Below, piece by piece: positions 45,131 to 56,575 of a DNA stretch of 64,000 nt. The DNA comes from Druceiella hillmani (Eukaryota; Arthropoda; Insecta; Lepidoptera; Hepialidae). The number at the start of each line of letters is the position of its first letter. The stretch's first letter is position 1. Location: assembly GCA_039881145.1 (NCBI GenBank), contig JAYKKI010000060.1, forward strand, positions 3,720,501 to 3,784,500, given 5' to 3'. Under the pieces are notes generated by a model. It was not told where the DNA came from and did no database searches. It saw only the letters and a program-made list of their open reading frames with translations. The position numbers were made by a program, and so were the translations under genes.

Positions 45131-46300
45131 GGTAGCTCTAAATTAATAGTTGAGGGGTTTGTACATAGGAAGTACTGTTACAATACCTTAAAACAAACGT
45201 CATACAATCTTTAAAATGGTTGCTATTCATCTTAGTCAAAACGGAAACATATTTTTTATAAGGTTTATGTATTTGCATACTCGTACATTCCTTGACTCTC
45301 TTACAATGCCGTTTCAAACATAACTTAAAGCCACAGTTCATTCAACTTACTGTGTTTGGACACCTGCTGACCTAGTAATACCGGCTGGACACGTGTTCGA
45401 GCAAGTGTCAACGCAATGAGTACTGCATGATATTACCCATGTGGAAATTGGTAATATTCTGAGTTAGCGTTGTACAGTAGTGTTTTTTTGGATAATTTTT
45501 TTCTTATTTCATGTTTGATCGTTTTTCGGACACCGAGTATATATATACTCGGTAAAATTATAGTTTAAAATCTGTTTTTTTTAATTTTTTTTCCTGAAAA
45601 ATGATTTGGTAGACCAAGAAAATTTCTATTTTTTAACCCACTTTGTTACCGGGTACACTATCAGGTAGAAAGCTAAATTTGGCTCCACTTTGTATCTGTT
45701 AAACTTTCAGCAACAAACTTTTGACATAATTTTCTATGTTATTTCCACATAACTTTCTTAACAAAAACAATATTTTTGACATTATCGTTTATATAGCTAG
45801 TTTATTCCGAAATCGCAAGTTATTATAATACTTTTTGTTTTATTTTGTTTTGTTAATTTTTTAACACGAATTTTATTCGTGACAGTCATTATAAATTGGT
45901 TAATATATCAGAAATCCACGAAAATATAGCTATGGGAAAGAGCTAGTATAAATAAATTTTGCTGCATTTAAAAATCAATATTAAAACAGCTAAATATACT
46001 CACAATAGCAAAAAGTTATGATTTTTGTATTCCATCCCCTCTGTGTTTGTTTGTACGCGTTTTTTTTGTACGCGTACAGAGTAAAAACTATACTAAACGG
46101 ATTTAAATTAAATGTTCGATAATATTTAAGAATGAGGTGCACATTATTGTAACAAAAATACAAAAATTGAGAAAAAATGTCCGTTCACTTGTTTGTTTGT
46201 AATCTTATCAAATAAAAATTACGTAGTTAGATTAAATAAAATTGTGATAATTACATTAAGTAGTATCTAGGAAAAAAATTGCAGTGTACTTTATTTACCA
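45130..46300. other. intergenic DNA
   Basis: A perfect 22-bp palindrome (45532-45553) includes 'cggacaccg', resembling the end of the CACGGTG MITE. A patch at 45350-45450 is GC-richer, with a minus-strand GTAAGT donor-like site near 45350, but no supporting exon was seen. Confidence 0.35.
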
Positions 46301-46304
46301 TAAA

Positions 46305-46350
46305 ACCGGCCAAGTATGAGTCAGGCTTGTGCATCGAGGTTCAAAGTTAT
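46305..46350 (+). repeat. head of a lepidopteran-type interspersed repeat
   Basis: 'accggccaagtatgagtcag' followed by 'cttgtgcatcgaggttc' matches the head of the copy starting at 29068. It is cut off by the tandem array that follows. Confidence 0.5.
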
Positions 46351-46354
46351 ATTA

Positions 46355-46925
46355 CTATATATTCTATAAATTATTACTAATATGGACGTCTTAGCTAAAT
46401 ACATATTACTAATATGGACGTCTTAGCTAAATAATATATTACTATATATTCTATAAATTTTTACTAATATGGACGTCTTAGCTAAATACATATTTAATAC
46501 GTCTTAGCTAAATACATATTACTAATATGGACGTCTTAGCTAAATAATATATTACTATATATTCTATAAATTATTACTAATATGGACGTCTTAGCTAAAT
46601 ACATATTACTAATATGGACGTCTTAGCTAAATAATATATTACTATATATTCTATAAATTATTACTAATATGGACGTCTTAGCTAAATAATATATTACTAT
46701 ATATTCTATAAATTATTACTAATATGGACGTCTTAGCTAAATACATATTTAATACGTCTTAGCTAAATACATATTACTAATATGGACGTCTTAGCTAAAT
46801 AATATATTACTATATATTCTATAAATTATTACTAATATGGACGTCTTAGCTAAATACATATTTAATACCTCTTAGCTAAATACATATTACTAATATGGAC
46901 GTCTTAGCTAAATAAATATTTAATA
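46355..46925 (+). repeat. composite tandem array around 'ggacgtcttagctaaata'
   Basis: The block 'tactaatatggacgtcttag' occurs about 11 times, separated by either 'atatattactatatattcta' or 'catatttaatacgtcttagc' spacers. The result is a mixed array of about 35- and 56-bp units. Confidence 0.95.
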
Positions 46926-47385
46926 ACACCTAATATTACTAATAAAAAGAACGTATACATTATCGTGAATGTCTTAAGAACTATGATATCTACACTTCTG
47001 AAAATCCAATTTTTTTGATAAATTTAGATTTTAGAAAAATTTTTATGTGAAAATATATATAATTTTGGTCAGGTCAGTATTTTTGATGCAATGAAATTAT
47101 ACCGATTTTCGTGAAGCGATAAGTCTGTGAATAATGGGTAGATAAAAAATTTTCAATTGAAATTCAGAAACCTTAGGATTCTAGAAAGTTATTTTTTTTC
47201 CTCAATTTATGTAATGTAAGAGCATAACGGCCGTGTGGGAACGAGACAGAAATATAGTAGTATGCGTACTTTGCAAGCGGTCTACATCATGAACGCGTGA
47301 ACCTAGGACGCCGATCGAGATATTTTTGGAAAGCCCTTAAGTAATTCTGATAACACCTCGAGGGACATTGACTTTAATAAAAATT
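46925..47385. other. intergenic DNA
   Basis: A GC-richer patch at 47220-47330; no gene recognised. Confidence 0.35.
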
Positions 47386-47387
47386 TC

Positions 47388-47818
47388 TTGACTTTGCAAA
47401 ATTGAAAAATTACTTTTTTCCAGAAATGTTGGACTGTATGAGATGAAAATATTAGCAGAAGCGAAGGACACGGCAATCAGAGGAAAGGGCCGATCACGAA
47501 GAAGTAGTAAAGCGTACGAAAGCAGGAAACCGTACAAACAATATTGGCTTTATTAACTAAATGACAGTTTTATGATTGCAAAATTAAAAAAATTACATTT
47601 ATCCAGAAATATCGGCCTATATGATATTTAAAATTATTATCAATAATTAGCAGAAGCGAAGGATACGGCAATCAGACGAAAGGACCGATCACCGAGAAGC
47701 AGAAAAGCGTACAAGCGATATTGGCTTTAATAACTAAGTGAAAATTTTGTGACCGTAAAGTTTAAAAAATTATATTTTTCCAGCGATATCGGCCTATGTG
47801 AGATGAAAATAAAACTCC
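47388..47818 (+). repeat. tandem array, about 185-bp monomer, 2.3 copies
   Basis: 'gcaaaattgaaaaattac' to 'agcagaagcgaaggacacgg' to 'ggaccgatca' to 'aagcgtac' to 'atattggctttaataactaa' is present twice (about 47393-47570 and 47575-47745). The first third is present a third time (to 47818). Confidence 0.8.
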
Positions 47819-47819
47819 C

Positions 47820-48655
47820 TTTGTTTATGGGAAATTATTAATTCTATTATCTTTATATAATACTATAAATATAATTTTTAAAAGGTATACTAAGATAAAA
47901 AGAGACGAAGCTATATACCTCAACTCTACTTCGATCTGCTCACACTACTACTTAGTATATCCTACTAAAAGAAAACACTCCTATTGACGTTTATAATTCA
48001 AATTTTACTTTTCACGTAAAATAGTACAAATCGGATACGACTGTATCCATTTCGTTTTTTTACATATTTTTTAATATCTGTCTGAAGATACGTTACTTAA
48101 AATTATGGAAATTTGTACGTACTCTTATAACTAGCATTTTGAATGATACGCGTGTGGCGTATACGCCATACCCTACGTGGAAGTTTTAAATATTATTTTT
48201 TGGGTACTTAATTTATAACATATATAATTTGTATAAAAATATTTTTGAGTTTTACCTGCTTATGCCAAATTTTAAATTTATACGCCAAGCCCATTTTGAG
48301 AAAAACGGCTGTGGTAGAAGAATAAACGGACATACGAGTATGTGCGATGTTACAAGGTTTTGAAGTGAAACTTCTTTAGAATCGTTGTGATTTTAACCTC
48401 GATGAAACGAAAATGCGTCACGACAAAGAAACAGTGAAGCTTATTTAGAATCGTTGTGATTTGAATTTTCTCTCTTTCTCTCTCTCCTTTTTGTGCCATG
48501 CTTCGTAGTATTTCCCTCTCGTCCGCTAAGCATTTTACCTATGTATATTGTAGAGCTAAAGCGAGAGAGCCAGCGTCGGTGTGAATCTATATTGTATACT
48601 GTCTAACACTTGCTCTGGTCCGGGCGTTCTACGTGTGTTTGTTTGTATATTTGAT
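47820..48655. other. repeat-family fragment and intergenic DNA
   Basis: 48050-48400 contains a copy of the lepidopteran-type repeat (tctgaagatacgttacttaa, ccattttgagaaaaacggct, aaacggacatacgag). A TCTCTC run lies at 48470-48490. Its final block 'tttagaatcgttgtgattt' occurs twice (48378 and 48448). Confidence 0.45.
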
Positions 48656-48659
48656 ATTG

Positions 48660-48843
48660 CAATGCTTTAGTTAAAAGCTAGCGCGGTTTATTATTACGCC
48701 TGAGTAATACAATGCTTTAGTTAAAAGCCAGCGCGGTGTATTATTACGCCTGAGTAATACAATGCTTTAGTTAAAAGCCAGCGCGGTGTATTATTACGCC
48801 TGAGTAATACAATGCTTTAGTAAAAAGCCAGCGCGGTGTAAAT
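48660..48843 (+). repeat. minisatellite, 50-bp unit, 3.6 copies
   Basis: 'aatgctttagttaaaagcca' + 'gcgcggtgtattattacgcc' + 'tgagtaatac', almost identical between copies. Confidence 0.95.
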
Positions 48844-49089
48844 AAGTAAGTACTTGAATATAGAAGTTTCACGTTTACCATGTGTGAATTGTGTATACAC
48901 ACAAATTAATTTTTTTCTTCTAGAGTACGGAAACCTAATATTAATGTAACGTTACAAATTTGAATAAAACTATTACAATATCAGTATAGAGACTAATACA
49001 ACGTGATAAATCATTGACTATGTTGCCACTAAATGGGCAAACAAAGATGTTAACTCCGGTTAAACCGTAGGCAAAAAGCTAGAGTTCAA

Positions 49090-49480
49090 AAAAATATGAA
49101 CATCGAAGCATAGAAATATAATCGATATCGGCATAAACATAAAATTTTAAAACCACTTAACAAAACAGGTCGACAGAAGTTTGAAAGTTGCTACACAATA
49201 CCAAAATTCACGCAATATCAAAGCATAGAAACATAATGGATATCGACTTAAATATAAGCATAATACACGAAGTTTTAAAACTACTTACCGAAATAGGCCA
49301 ACAAAAGTTTGACAATTCCTACTGAGCCAAAAATTCACATAATATCAAAGCATAGAAACACAATCGATAACTAAATAAATACAAACAAAATACACGAAGT
49401 TATAAAACTACATACTAAAACAAGTCAACAGAAGATTGACAATTGCTACTGGGCACCAAAATTCCCGTATTTCGACTAAT
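49090..49480 (+). repeat. tandem array, about 130-bp monomer, 3 copies
   Basis: 'cagaagtttgaaagttgcta', 'ccaaaattcacgcaatatca' and 'aagcatagaaacataat' recur in order three times with moderate divergence. Confidence 0.8.
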
Positions 49481-50520
49481 GTAACCATAATGGTGGAAGT
49501 TAAAAATCACTTTGTGCCATCAGGCTGGTTATGACAGTATAAAGATCACTATCGTTACAAGCGAGCATTCAACGTTCATCGTTTTTGTCATACATAACAA
49601 AGTTACCATACTAGTTATAAAGTTTGACATGATTCCTTCAAAGATCCATTAAAAAAACTACCTGTTTTTAAAATGAAATATTATTGTGTATTTTCCGGTT
49701 TTCTGCCTAAAATTGTAGACTTTTATTACGATAGGGTTCATAACCTGCTTGGTTGTAATTGTGTACCATAAGCTAAGGACTTTGATAGAAGGTTATCATC
49801 TCTGTTATCATCTCTGTATTATTTTCCTAATACTCATGTCTATTGATTCCATTGTCTCTACCTTTCTACCCCAACATTGTTTTGCTAATATTTTGCTGCT
49901 ACTGTTAACTGTGACTATTTACCTTGGAATTCTTTTGCTGGTACGATCCCACTGCAGCACAGTGAGCATGGTGCATCAACTCACTGCAGCATGGTAACTT
50001 TCCAACTGTCTCTGCTTACCAGCATATTTGGCCTGTCGTCTTTTTAGTAACCTCGCAGAGACATATCGCTATGTTATTTGTTGAAAGTCTAAACACATTC
50101 AGACTAGGATTATGAACTTTCTCTGAATTCTGGGATTCTCTTGGACTTCTTCATTATGATCATTTCCCGTATCTCCAAATTTATCAAAAATCATCATTTT
50201 TTAATCTTTGTACCACGTCGTACATAAAAAATTAAGGTGAAGCCAAAAATTGCCTACTCTAAAGTTGATCTTTAAGTTGATTAGTTTTAAGAAGCAAAGA
50301 CTTTATTGAAATGTAATGTTATATTGGGATGAAATCTCTAAAATATTTTTTTATTTCACTTATTGATTTTACGTTTAAATTTGATTTATTTCTCAATAAT
50401 GGGAATTTCTCCATACTTTTTCTCCTTATCAATTAACTTCTTAGTCCAGACCCTAATTGCAACTGATCTATTTTTAATTGGACTGTTTGGTTTATATTCT
50501 TTAATCCGGATTTATTTTCC
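49480..50520. other. intergenic DNA
   Basis: No feature recognised; an 82-codon frame at 49749-49997 lacks any domain. Confidence 0.35.
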
Positions 50521-50581
50521 TACTCACAATTAAATGATACTACGTGATGTAGTATTATTTCTACTATCTTTAATTTCTTTA

Positions 50582-50622
50582 CCACGACCTAGGTTTCGTT
50601 GTATTACAACATCTTCAGGTGG
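50582..50622 (-). ncRNA. minimal type I hammerhead ribozyme candidate, intact core
   Basis: Read 5'-3' on the minus strand, the 41 nt fold as a type I hammerhead. Stem I is CCAC pairing with GUGG (4 bp). The core box is CUGAAGA (consensus CUGANGA). Stem II is GUUGU-AAU-ACAAC (5 bp), the next core box is GAA, and stem III is ACC-UA-GGU. The cleavage-site nucleotide is C, with cleavage predicted just before GUGG. One feature departs from consensus: an extra U between the CUGAAGA box and stem II. Stem III (ACCUAGGU) is self-complementary, so two molecules could share an 8-bp stem III. That is the dimeric mode described for Penelope-associated minimal hammerheads. Confidence 0.6.
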
Positions 50623-50652
50623 GATATTACCAAAGATATCTTAGCTTATATC

Positions 50653-50693
50653 CCACCTGAAGATGTTGTAATACAACGAAACCTAGGTCGGGG
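50653..50693 (+). ncRNA. minimal hammerhead candidate, stem I mismatch
   Basis: Identical in core to the minus-strand motif of the same element, but the 3' strand of stem I is GGGG in place of GUGG. This leaves an A-G mismatch in a 4-bp stem. Cleavage is probably weakened. Confidence 0.45.
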
Positions 50694-50799
50694 TAAAGAA
50701 ATTAAAGATAGTAGAAATAATACTACATCATGAAGTTTCATGTAATTGTGAATAATGAATTTCTACAAAATTAACGCCAAATATATTCAATATTTATTT

Positions 50800-51490
50800 T
50801 CCTACAAAAGAACGAAAGTGTCCAGTCAATTTGAATTTATTAAGTTTTTTATGTAATATGTCTTTGTATGCACATGTTTATATATTTATAAAGTTACATT
50901 TTTACTTATATTTATTGACATAATGGATATTATAATGTTTGCTATAAATTTAAATGTGTCCTAATATGATTAGTATATTTTAAGAAACGATCATGCTGAC
51001 ATTAACAAGTATAATGTAAGCGAGAGATCAATTAAATATAATTAAACATATTAGTAAAAAACTTGCAGAAACTAATTATAATGAATTATTTGGGCATCAA
51101 ATATTAATTTTTTTAATATTTACGTGTATACGGGTGTAATAACGTGACTACTATTTATACAAGTGATTCTGTACATCAAACTTAGTATACCTGAAGTATG
51201 TTTCTGTAAAAAATGAAAATTTTCTCGCTGAAATCGCTGCTTTGGCAGTGTTTTTTTTTCAGAAAAGATTGAGAAATTTCATACAGTTTCTCAACATTCT
51301 TTACTCAATTTGACGCACAGTATCACCTGTGTAATATACACGGTATACGTTTCAGATATCGTATTAGTTTTATATAATAACTAATACGATATTATTTGCG
51401 AAGGCCTTTTCACTAATAAAAAAACTTTCGATACAATTTTCTGGAAATTGTGGTTTTAATACAAATCGCCTTTATCACGTCTTCACCTTC
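50800..51490. other. AT-rich intergenic DNA with a hairpin
   Basis: A perfect 14-bp-arm hairpin lies at 51356-51392. The stretch 51290-51340 (attctttactcaatttgacg, cacagtatcacctgtgtaat) vaguely resembles the 124-bp satellite monomer and may be a distant relative. Confidence 0.35.
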
Positions 51491-51494
51491 ATCG

Positions 51495-52378
51495 TTGTTT
51501 GAAACTGTTGGCTTTAAAAAGAAGGATAAACAAATATCCGAAATTATCGAGCATGACTTATATTTTGATAATTTGTTAACGGAAACACTTTTTTTGTATA
51601 TTTTTCAGTTTGTCTTACTTACAGAACTGGGTAGTGATAAATAAAATTATAAATGAGGTTTAAAGTCAAACATTTTCTCATTTATGAATATAGAACAAAT
51701 TATTTTAAGATAGTTTCAAACTGTTGGCTTAAAAACAAGGATAAACTAGTATTAGAAATTATCAAACATGACTTTTACTTTGACGATTTTTAACGGAAAC
51801 ACTTTTTTGCATATTTTTAAATTTGTCTTGCAGAACTGACCAGTGATAAATAAAAAGTAAATGAGATTTAAAGTCAAACATTTTCTCATTTATGAATATA
51901 GAAAAGATTATTTTCAGATAGTTTCAAACTCTTGGCTTTAAAAACAAGCATAAACTAGTATTAAAAATGATCGAGCATGACTTTTATTTTGATGATTTTC
52001 AACGGAAACTCTTTTTTGCATATCTTTCACTATGTCTTACTAAAGAACTGACCAGTAATAAATAAAAAGCTATAAATGAGGTTTAGAGTCAAACGTTTTC
52101 TCATTTATACTATACATAGAACAGATTATTTTAAGATAGTTTGAAACTGTTGGCGTTAAAAACAAGGATAAACTAATATCAGAAATTATCGAACATGACT
52201 TTTATTTTGATGATTTGTGACTTTTTTGCATATTTTTCAGTTTGTCTTACTTACAGAACTGACTATAGTTATAAATAAACACAATAAATACATACAGTTA
52301 TAAATAAAAAGCTATAAATGAGATTTAGAGTCAAACATTTTCTCGATTATGAATATAGAAGAGATTATTTTCAACTCA
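51495..52378 (+). repeat. tandem array, about 213-bp monomer, 4 copies
   Basis: 'gaaactgttggcttt.aaaaa' recurs at about 51500, 51718, 51928 and 52142. Each is followed by 'ggataaac..atatc.gaaatt', 'catgactttt.ttttga' and 'agtcaaacattttctc.ttta'. An open frame at 51450-51644 spans the first unit boundary and is not supported as a gene. Confidence 0.9.
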
Positions 52379-52379
52379 A

Positions 52380-52695
52380 TTTTTTTAAAATTGTAACGTT
52401 ATTTATGGCGGAATTAATTGTAAAATAATAATTTTCTGCTGGTTAGTAATAATAATAATATATAGATATCTTTTTGTAATAATCTTACAACGCCATCTGG
52501 TATGAAATTGCAGAACATTTGTAGCTTTTAAATTATATTTGACAGCTAATCGTAAGCGACCAGCGCCGTGCAGAGTGACAAATATAGACGAAACAATACA
52601 TAATTAATAAGAACTATATTTAATACTAGATAATTAATAAAACGAAACAATACATAAACATAATTAATAAAAAATTAAGACCATGTATATTTATA
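52380..52695. other. AT-rich intergenic DNA
   Basis: 'acgccatctggt' (52491) is a motif often inside insect transposons; nothing more can be said. Confidence 0.3.
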
Positions 52696-52697
52696 TA

Positions 52698-52930
52698 TTA
52701 TTAGCTGTGCCGATGCGACTTCTTTCGTATGTAATTTGGTACAAAAATATATGTTATATCCAGATAAAGAGTATCCTATATGTTGCTCGAAGATACAAAT
52801 TATTACCACATTAAATTTCATTAAAATCCGTGCGGTAGATTTTGCATCATTGAAGAACAAATTAACACACAGACAGACAGACAAAAAATCTAAAAACAGG
52901 ATTTCTGGCTTCTACTATCATTCTATATGC
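52698..52930 (+). mobile_element. lepidopteran-type 'attagctg' element, complete copy
   Basis: It starts 'tattagctgtgccgatgcga' + 'cttctttcgtatg' and continues 'tcctatatgttgctcgaaga' and 'aaatttcattaaaatccgtg' + 'cggtagattttgc'. It then reads 'acacacagacagacagac' and finishes 'aaaacaggatttctggcttc'. The order matches a repeat I recall as very common in Lepidoptera. Minus- and plus-strand ORFs here are incidental. Confidence 0.5.
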
Positions 52931-53412
52931 TAAATCAATCATTCTTTTTACAAAATCACACTTGCTCTTTTACGATACAGTACTCCATTTCAATTTTATT
53001 TTAATCCTATATAGATGCTATATAAATTAAAAAAACAATAATTGAATTATGGACCTAGCATTAACATTATTTTAATGTATTATCCAAATCATTTATCTAG
53101 GAAATTCTCTTGTTGAAATTAGAATCCAAGATATACATTAAATACTTTTCCACCACAAGTGGTAACAAGACAGCAAGGCCTGCTGTGAGGTATGTGAATA
53201 CTAGTACAATGTATTTATTTCCCGTTAAGATGGTTTTAAGTATTAAATATGAAATAAATTAATTGACTTATTTTTAAAGTGAAAACATCCTTAGGAGCGT
53301 TAAGCGATTTTTGGTAGGGGAAATTCTTATGCGTTCGCGTCACTAACATGCTAATGGTACAGTATATGTGTAGTATGATATATTGGGCTTGGCAACAGTG
53401 AAACATAAATAA

Positions 53413-53449
<37 letters not shown>

Positions 53450-53815
53450 CCTCTACCACTCTGGCACCAGACTGGCGCATTTGTGCAGCGACCCGTGTAT
53501 ACGTATACACATCATATATACACCAACCCTATTGTATGATGTGCGCGTTGTACGCTTTTTGGATGTATAAAATCTTGTGAGTTCGCGTCACCGACATTCT
53601 TTAATAGCAATATATCTGTAGCTATAAGGGTGACGTGTTGTGCAACATTAGTGCTGTGTACATCTATGCAAATAAAGTTAAATTGCCTACGTGGAAAGTT
53701 CAATGTGTGTATACTGTGCATTGTTGAAATTGTATTTTAGTTCATTATTATTTTCATTTTTTAACTGTAGGATCGCTGTGCAGTACAACAGTGAGTACTG
53801 AATATGTTAATATTT
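52930..53815. other. intergenic DNA with a TA microsatellite
   Basis: (TA)n at 53417-53448. Two loosely related segments flank it (53325-53390 and 53570-53640, both with 'gttcgcgtcac.aacat'-like blocks). A 16-bp palindrome gtgtatacgtatacac lies near 53493. No gene was seen. Confidence 0.4.
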
Positions 53816-53819
53816 TTAT

Positions 53820-54245
53820 ACTAGCGTGACCCGTGCGAAGTTTTCGCATTATTATTTATTCCATTATGAAGCTCAGATGACAGATCAAACAAATATTTTA
53901 CTAAAATTGACATATAGAGGCGCAAGTATCAAAAGCATTGAGCTAAAGCGCCACTTTATTTATACGTGAGTGGATTTGAAATTAAACAAAAATTTTACCG
54001 ACCGTCAATCGTATTGACGTTGAGCCGTTAGATGGCAGCATTGCTGTTCTGTGTATATAATTTTAATAATTAATTAATTTGCAAAAACAATAGCAATAAT
54101 AAATTTTTTAGTTGTGGATGCCGGTAGAGCAAGCAATTATCTATAAAATTATATATAATTTATGTGGATTAGTTGTGAGGTTTTTTCTAAAAAGGGAGAG
54201 TAACATCTTAAAACCTTAGCGTATTAATATATATGATGATGATAT
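53820..54245 (+). mobile_element. 'ctagcgtgacccgtgcg' dispersed element, copy C
   Basis: Full right end (gggagagtaacatcttaa..ccttagcgtattaatata) with a gatgatgatatgatga tail, and the same internal deletion as copies B and D. The foldback element of copy 4 follows within 40 bp. Confidence 0.8.
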
Positions 54246-54282
54246 GATGATAGAAAAACGAATAACAAAAACAAAGTACACC

Positions 54283-54490
54283 ATTAAATGAAACTATCGT
54301 GATGTAGTATTATTTCTACTTTCTTTAATTTCTTTACCACGACCTAGGTTTCGTTGTATTACAACATCTTCAGGGTCCAATCTTTGCTAATATCTCACCT
54401 GAAGATGTTGTAATACAACGACACCTAGGTTGTGGTAAAGAAATTAAAGAAAGTAGAAATAATACTACATCACGATAGTTTCATTTAATT
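54283..54490. mobile_element. foldback element with facing hammerhead motifs, copy 4
   Basis: The arms are close to those of copy 3. The centre of the palindrome has lost bases next to the left hammerhead, so stem I of the minus-strand block (54337-54377) no longer pairs although its core is intact. The plus-strand block (54395-54435) has GAC in place of GAA, which removes a catalytic adenine, but keeps stem I. The tail 'gtgaataatgaatttctac' + 'aaaattaaagcc' follows to about 54530. Confidence 0.75.
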
Positions 54491-54529
54491 GTGAATAATG
54501 AATTTCTACAAAATTAAAGCCAAATATAT

Positions 54530-55120
54530 TCAATATTTAAAAACAAAGTATTTATTTTGAAATATTCGTGTCGATATTTGAGTTGAAAATTTTTATATTT
54601 TTTGTTCTTTAATATTTAACTTCTGTAATAGATCGTGCAATGAGTATTTCATAATAGCTTAGGAGTTATCTTACTAGCGTGGTAAAACAGATTTTTAGTT
54701 GTTCTATAATACTTTTGTCGCGGAATTTAAAATTAAAAATACTATAAAATGTTATAATAATTTTAGATTTATGTGTTGAATTTTGAAAATATAGTTACTA
54801 ATGCAAAATTGTGATTTATTACTTTATATTATTTTAAATTTTTGGTTGAAAAAATTGCGAAAAAAACTCCAATTTTCATTTCAACCACTGTTTTCTTTTA
54901 ATTCAAAATTTCATTTTACCAAACTCATTGTTTATTGGTTTAATTTGTTAAAAATAAAATATGCGCTTAGTTATTTCTGGCAAAATTATTATATAAAACC
55001 ACTGCTATTTCACGGTTTTAAGTTTTTACCTCTGTCGGCAGTCCCTATCCTGCCTTTTTTATTTTTCTACACAGATATATTATTTACATTTTCCAGAGTG
55101 GAAAGTATAGTGTTACTATA
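54530..55120. other. AT-rich DNA
   Basis: The 118-codon frame at 54801-55157 is AT-driven and runs into the satellite; it is not supported as a gene. Confidence 0.35.
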
Positions 55121-55121
55121 T

Positions 55122-56575
55122 ATAAGGAATATTATAAACAAAAAGTATATGACTTAATATAATAACATATAGTCAAACCGGATAACAAATTGACACTGAA
55201 TGAAGCTGATTTGCCATTGACAATTCTAAGTGATTTAGGTATATGTCACCATGACGTACGCTCCCAAATCGAACGATTATGTCACTAACCTACACTACAA
55301 AATGAAACAATGGAATTACTTATAAATTTAAGGAATATTACAAACAAAAAGTATATGACTTAATATAATAACATATAGTCAAACCGGATAACAAATTGAC
55401 ATTGAATGAAGCTGATTTGCCATTGACAATTCTAAGTGATTTAGGTATATGTCACCATGACGTACGCTCCCAAATCGAGCGATTATGTCACTAACCTACA
55501 CTACAAAATGCAACAATGGAATTACTTATAAATTTAAGGAATATTATAAACAAAAAGTATATGACTTAATATAATAACATATAGTCAAACCGGATAACAA
55601 ATTGACATTGAATGAAGCTGATTTGCCATTGACAGTTCTAAGTGATTTAGGTATATGTCACCATGACGTACGCTCCTAAATCGAACGATTATGTCACTAA
55701 CCTACACTACAAAATGAAACAATGGAATTACTTATAAATTTAAGGAATATTACAAACAAAAAGTATATGACTTAATATAATAACATATAGTCAAACCGGA
55801 TAACAAATTGACATTGATTGAAGCTGATTTGCCATTGACAATTCTAAGTGATTTAGGTATATGTCACCATGACGTACGCTCCCAAATCGAACGATTATGT
55901 CACTAACCTACACTACAAAATGAAACAATGGAATTACTTATAAATTTAAGGAATATTACAAACAAAAAGTATATGACTTAATATAATAACATATAGTCAA
56001 ACCGGATAACAAATTGACACTGAATGAAGCTGATTTGCCATTGACAATTCTAAGTGATTTATAAACAAAAAGTATATGACTTAATATAATAACATATAGT
56101 CAAACCGGATAACAAATTGACACTGAATGAAGCTGATTTGCCATTGACAATTCTAAGTGATTTAGGTATATGTCACCATGACGTACGCTCCCAAATCGAA
56201 CGATTATGTCACTAACCTACACTACAAAATGAAACAATGGAATTACTTATAAATTTAAGGAATATTACAAACAAAAAGTATATGACTTAATATAATAACA
56301 TATAGTCAAACCGGATAACAAATTGACATTGAATGAAGCTGATTTGCCATTGACAATTCTAAGTGATTTATAAACAAAAAGTATATGACTTAATATAATA
56401 ACATATAGTCAAACCGGATAACAAATTGACATTGATTGAAGCTGATTTACTATTGACAATTCTAAGTGATTTAGGTATATGTCACCATACGACGTACGCT
56501 CCTAAATCGAACGATTATGTCACTAACCTACACTACAAAATGAAACAATGGAATTACTTATAAATTTAACAATGC
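55122..56575 (+). repeat. satellite array, 206-bp monomer, about 7 copies
   Basis: 'aaggaatatta' marks unit starts at 55124, 55330, 55536, 55742, 55948 and 56257. Units are over 97% identical. Two units (55948 and 56257) are cut short at the identical point (aagtgattt joined to ataaacaaaaagtatatg, near 56058 and 56368). The short-plus-full pair was therefore itself duplicated as a unit of about 310 bp. No coding capacity. Confidence 0.97.

Larger units (their letters stand above)
50525..50750. mobile_element. foldback element with facing hammerhead motifs, copy 3 (best preserved)
   Basis: A palindrome of 226 bp with arms of about 100 bp and a short centre (50623-50650). From the outside in, each arm reads 'caattaaatga.actacgtg', 'tagtattatttctactatct', 'ttaatttctttaccacgacc', then the hammerhead-like block. 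The two blocks face each other: minus strand 50582-50622 (intact) and plus strand 50653-50693 (one stem I mismatch). Beyond the right arm, 'gaataatgaatttctacaaa' plus 'attaacgccaaatatattca' (50750-50795) is shared with copies 1 and 4, so the mobile unit is longer than the palindrome. No protein is encoded. Arrangement and ribozyme type suggest inverted terminal fragments of a Penelope-like element; that is inference. Confidence 0.8.

Noticed and set aside
45138..45341. 67-codon minus-strand ORF next to a GTAAGT site
   Set aside because: No signal peptide or domain, and the donor-like site does not join a convincing exon.
46355..46925. Possible CRISPR-like array because of short direct repeats
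   Set aside because: Spacers are not unique but are themselves repeats, and the window is eukaryotic; it is a composite satellite.
54801..55157. 118-codon hydrophobic ORF
   Set aside because: Composition is what AT-rich DNA gives, and the frame runs into the 206-bp satellite.
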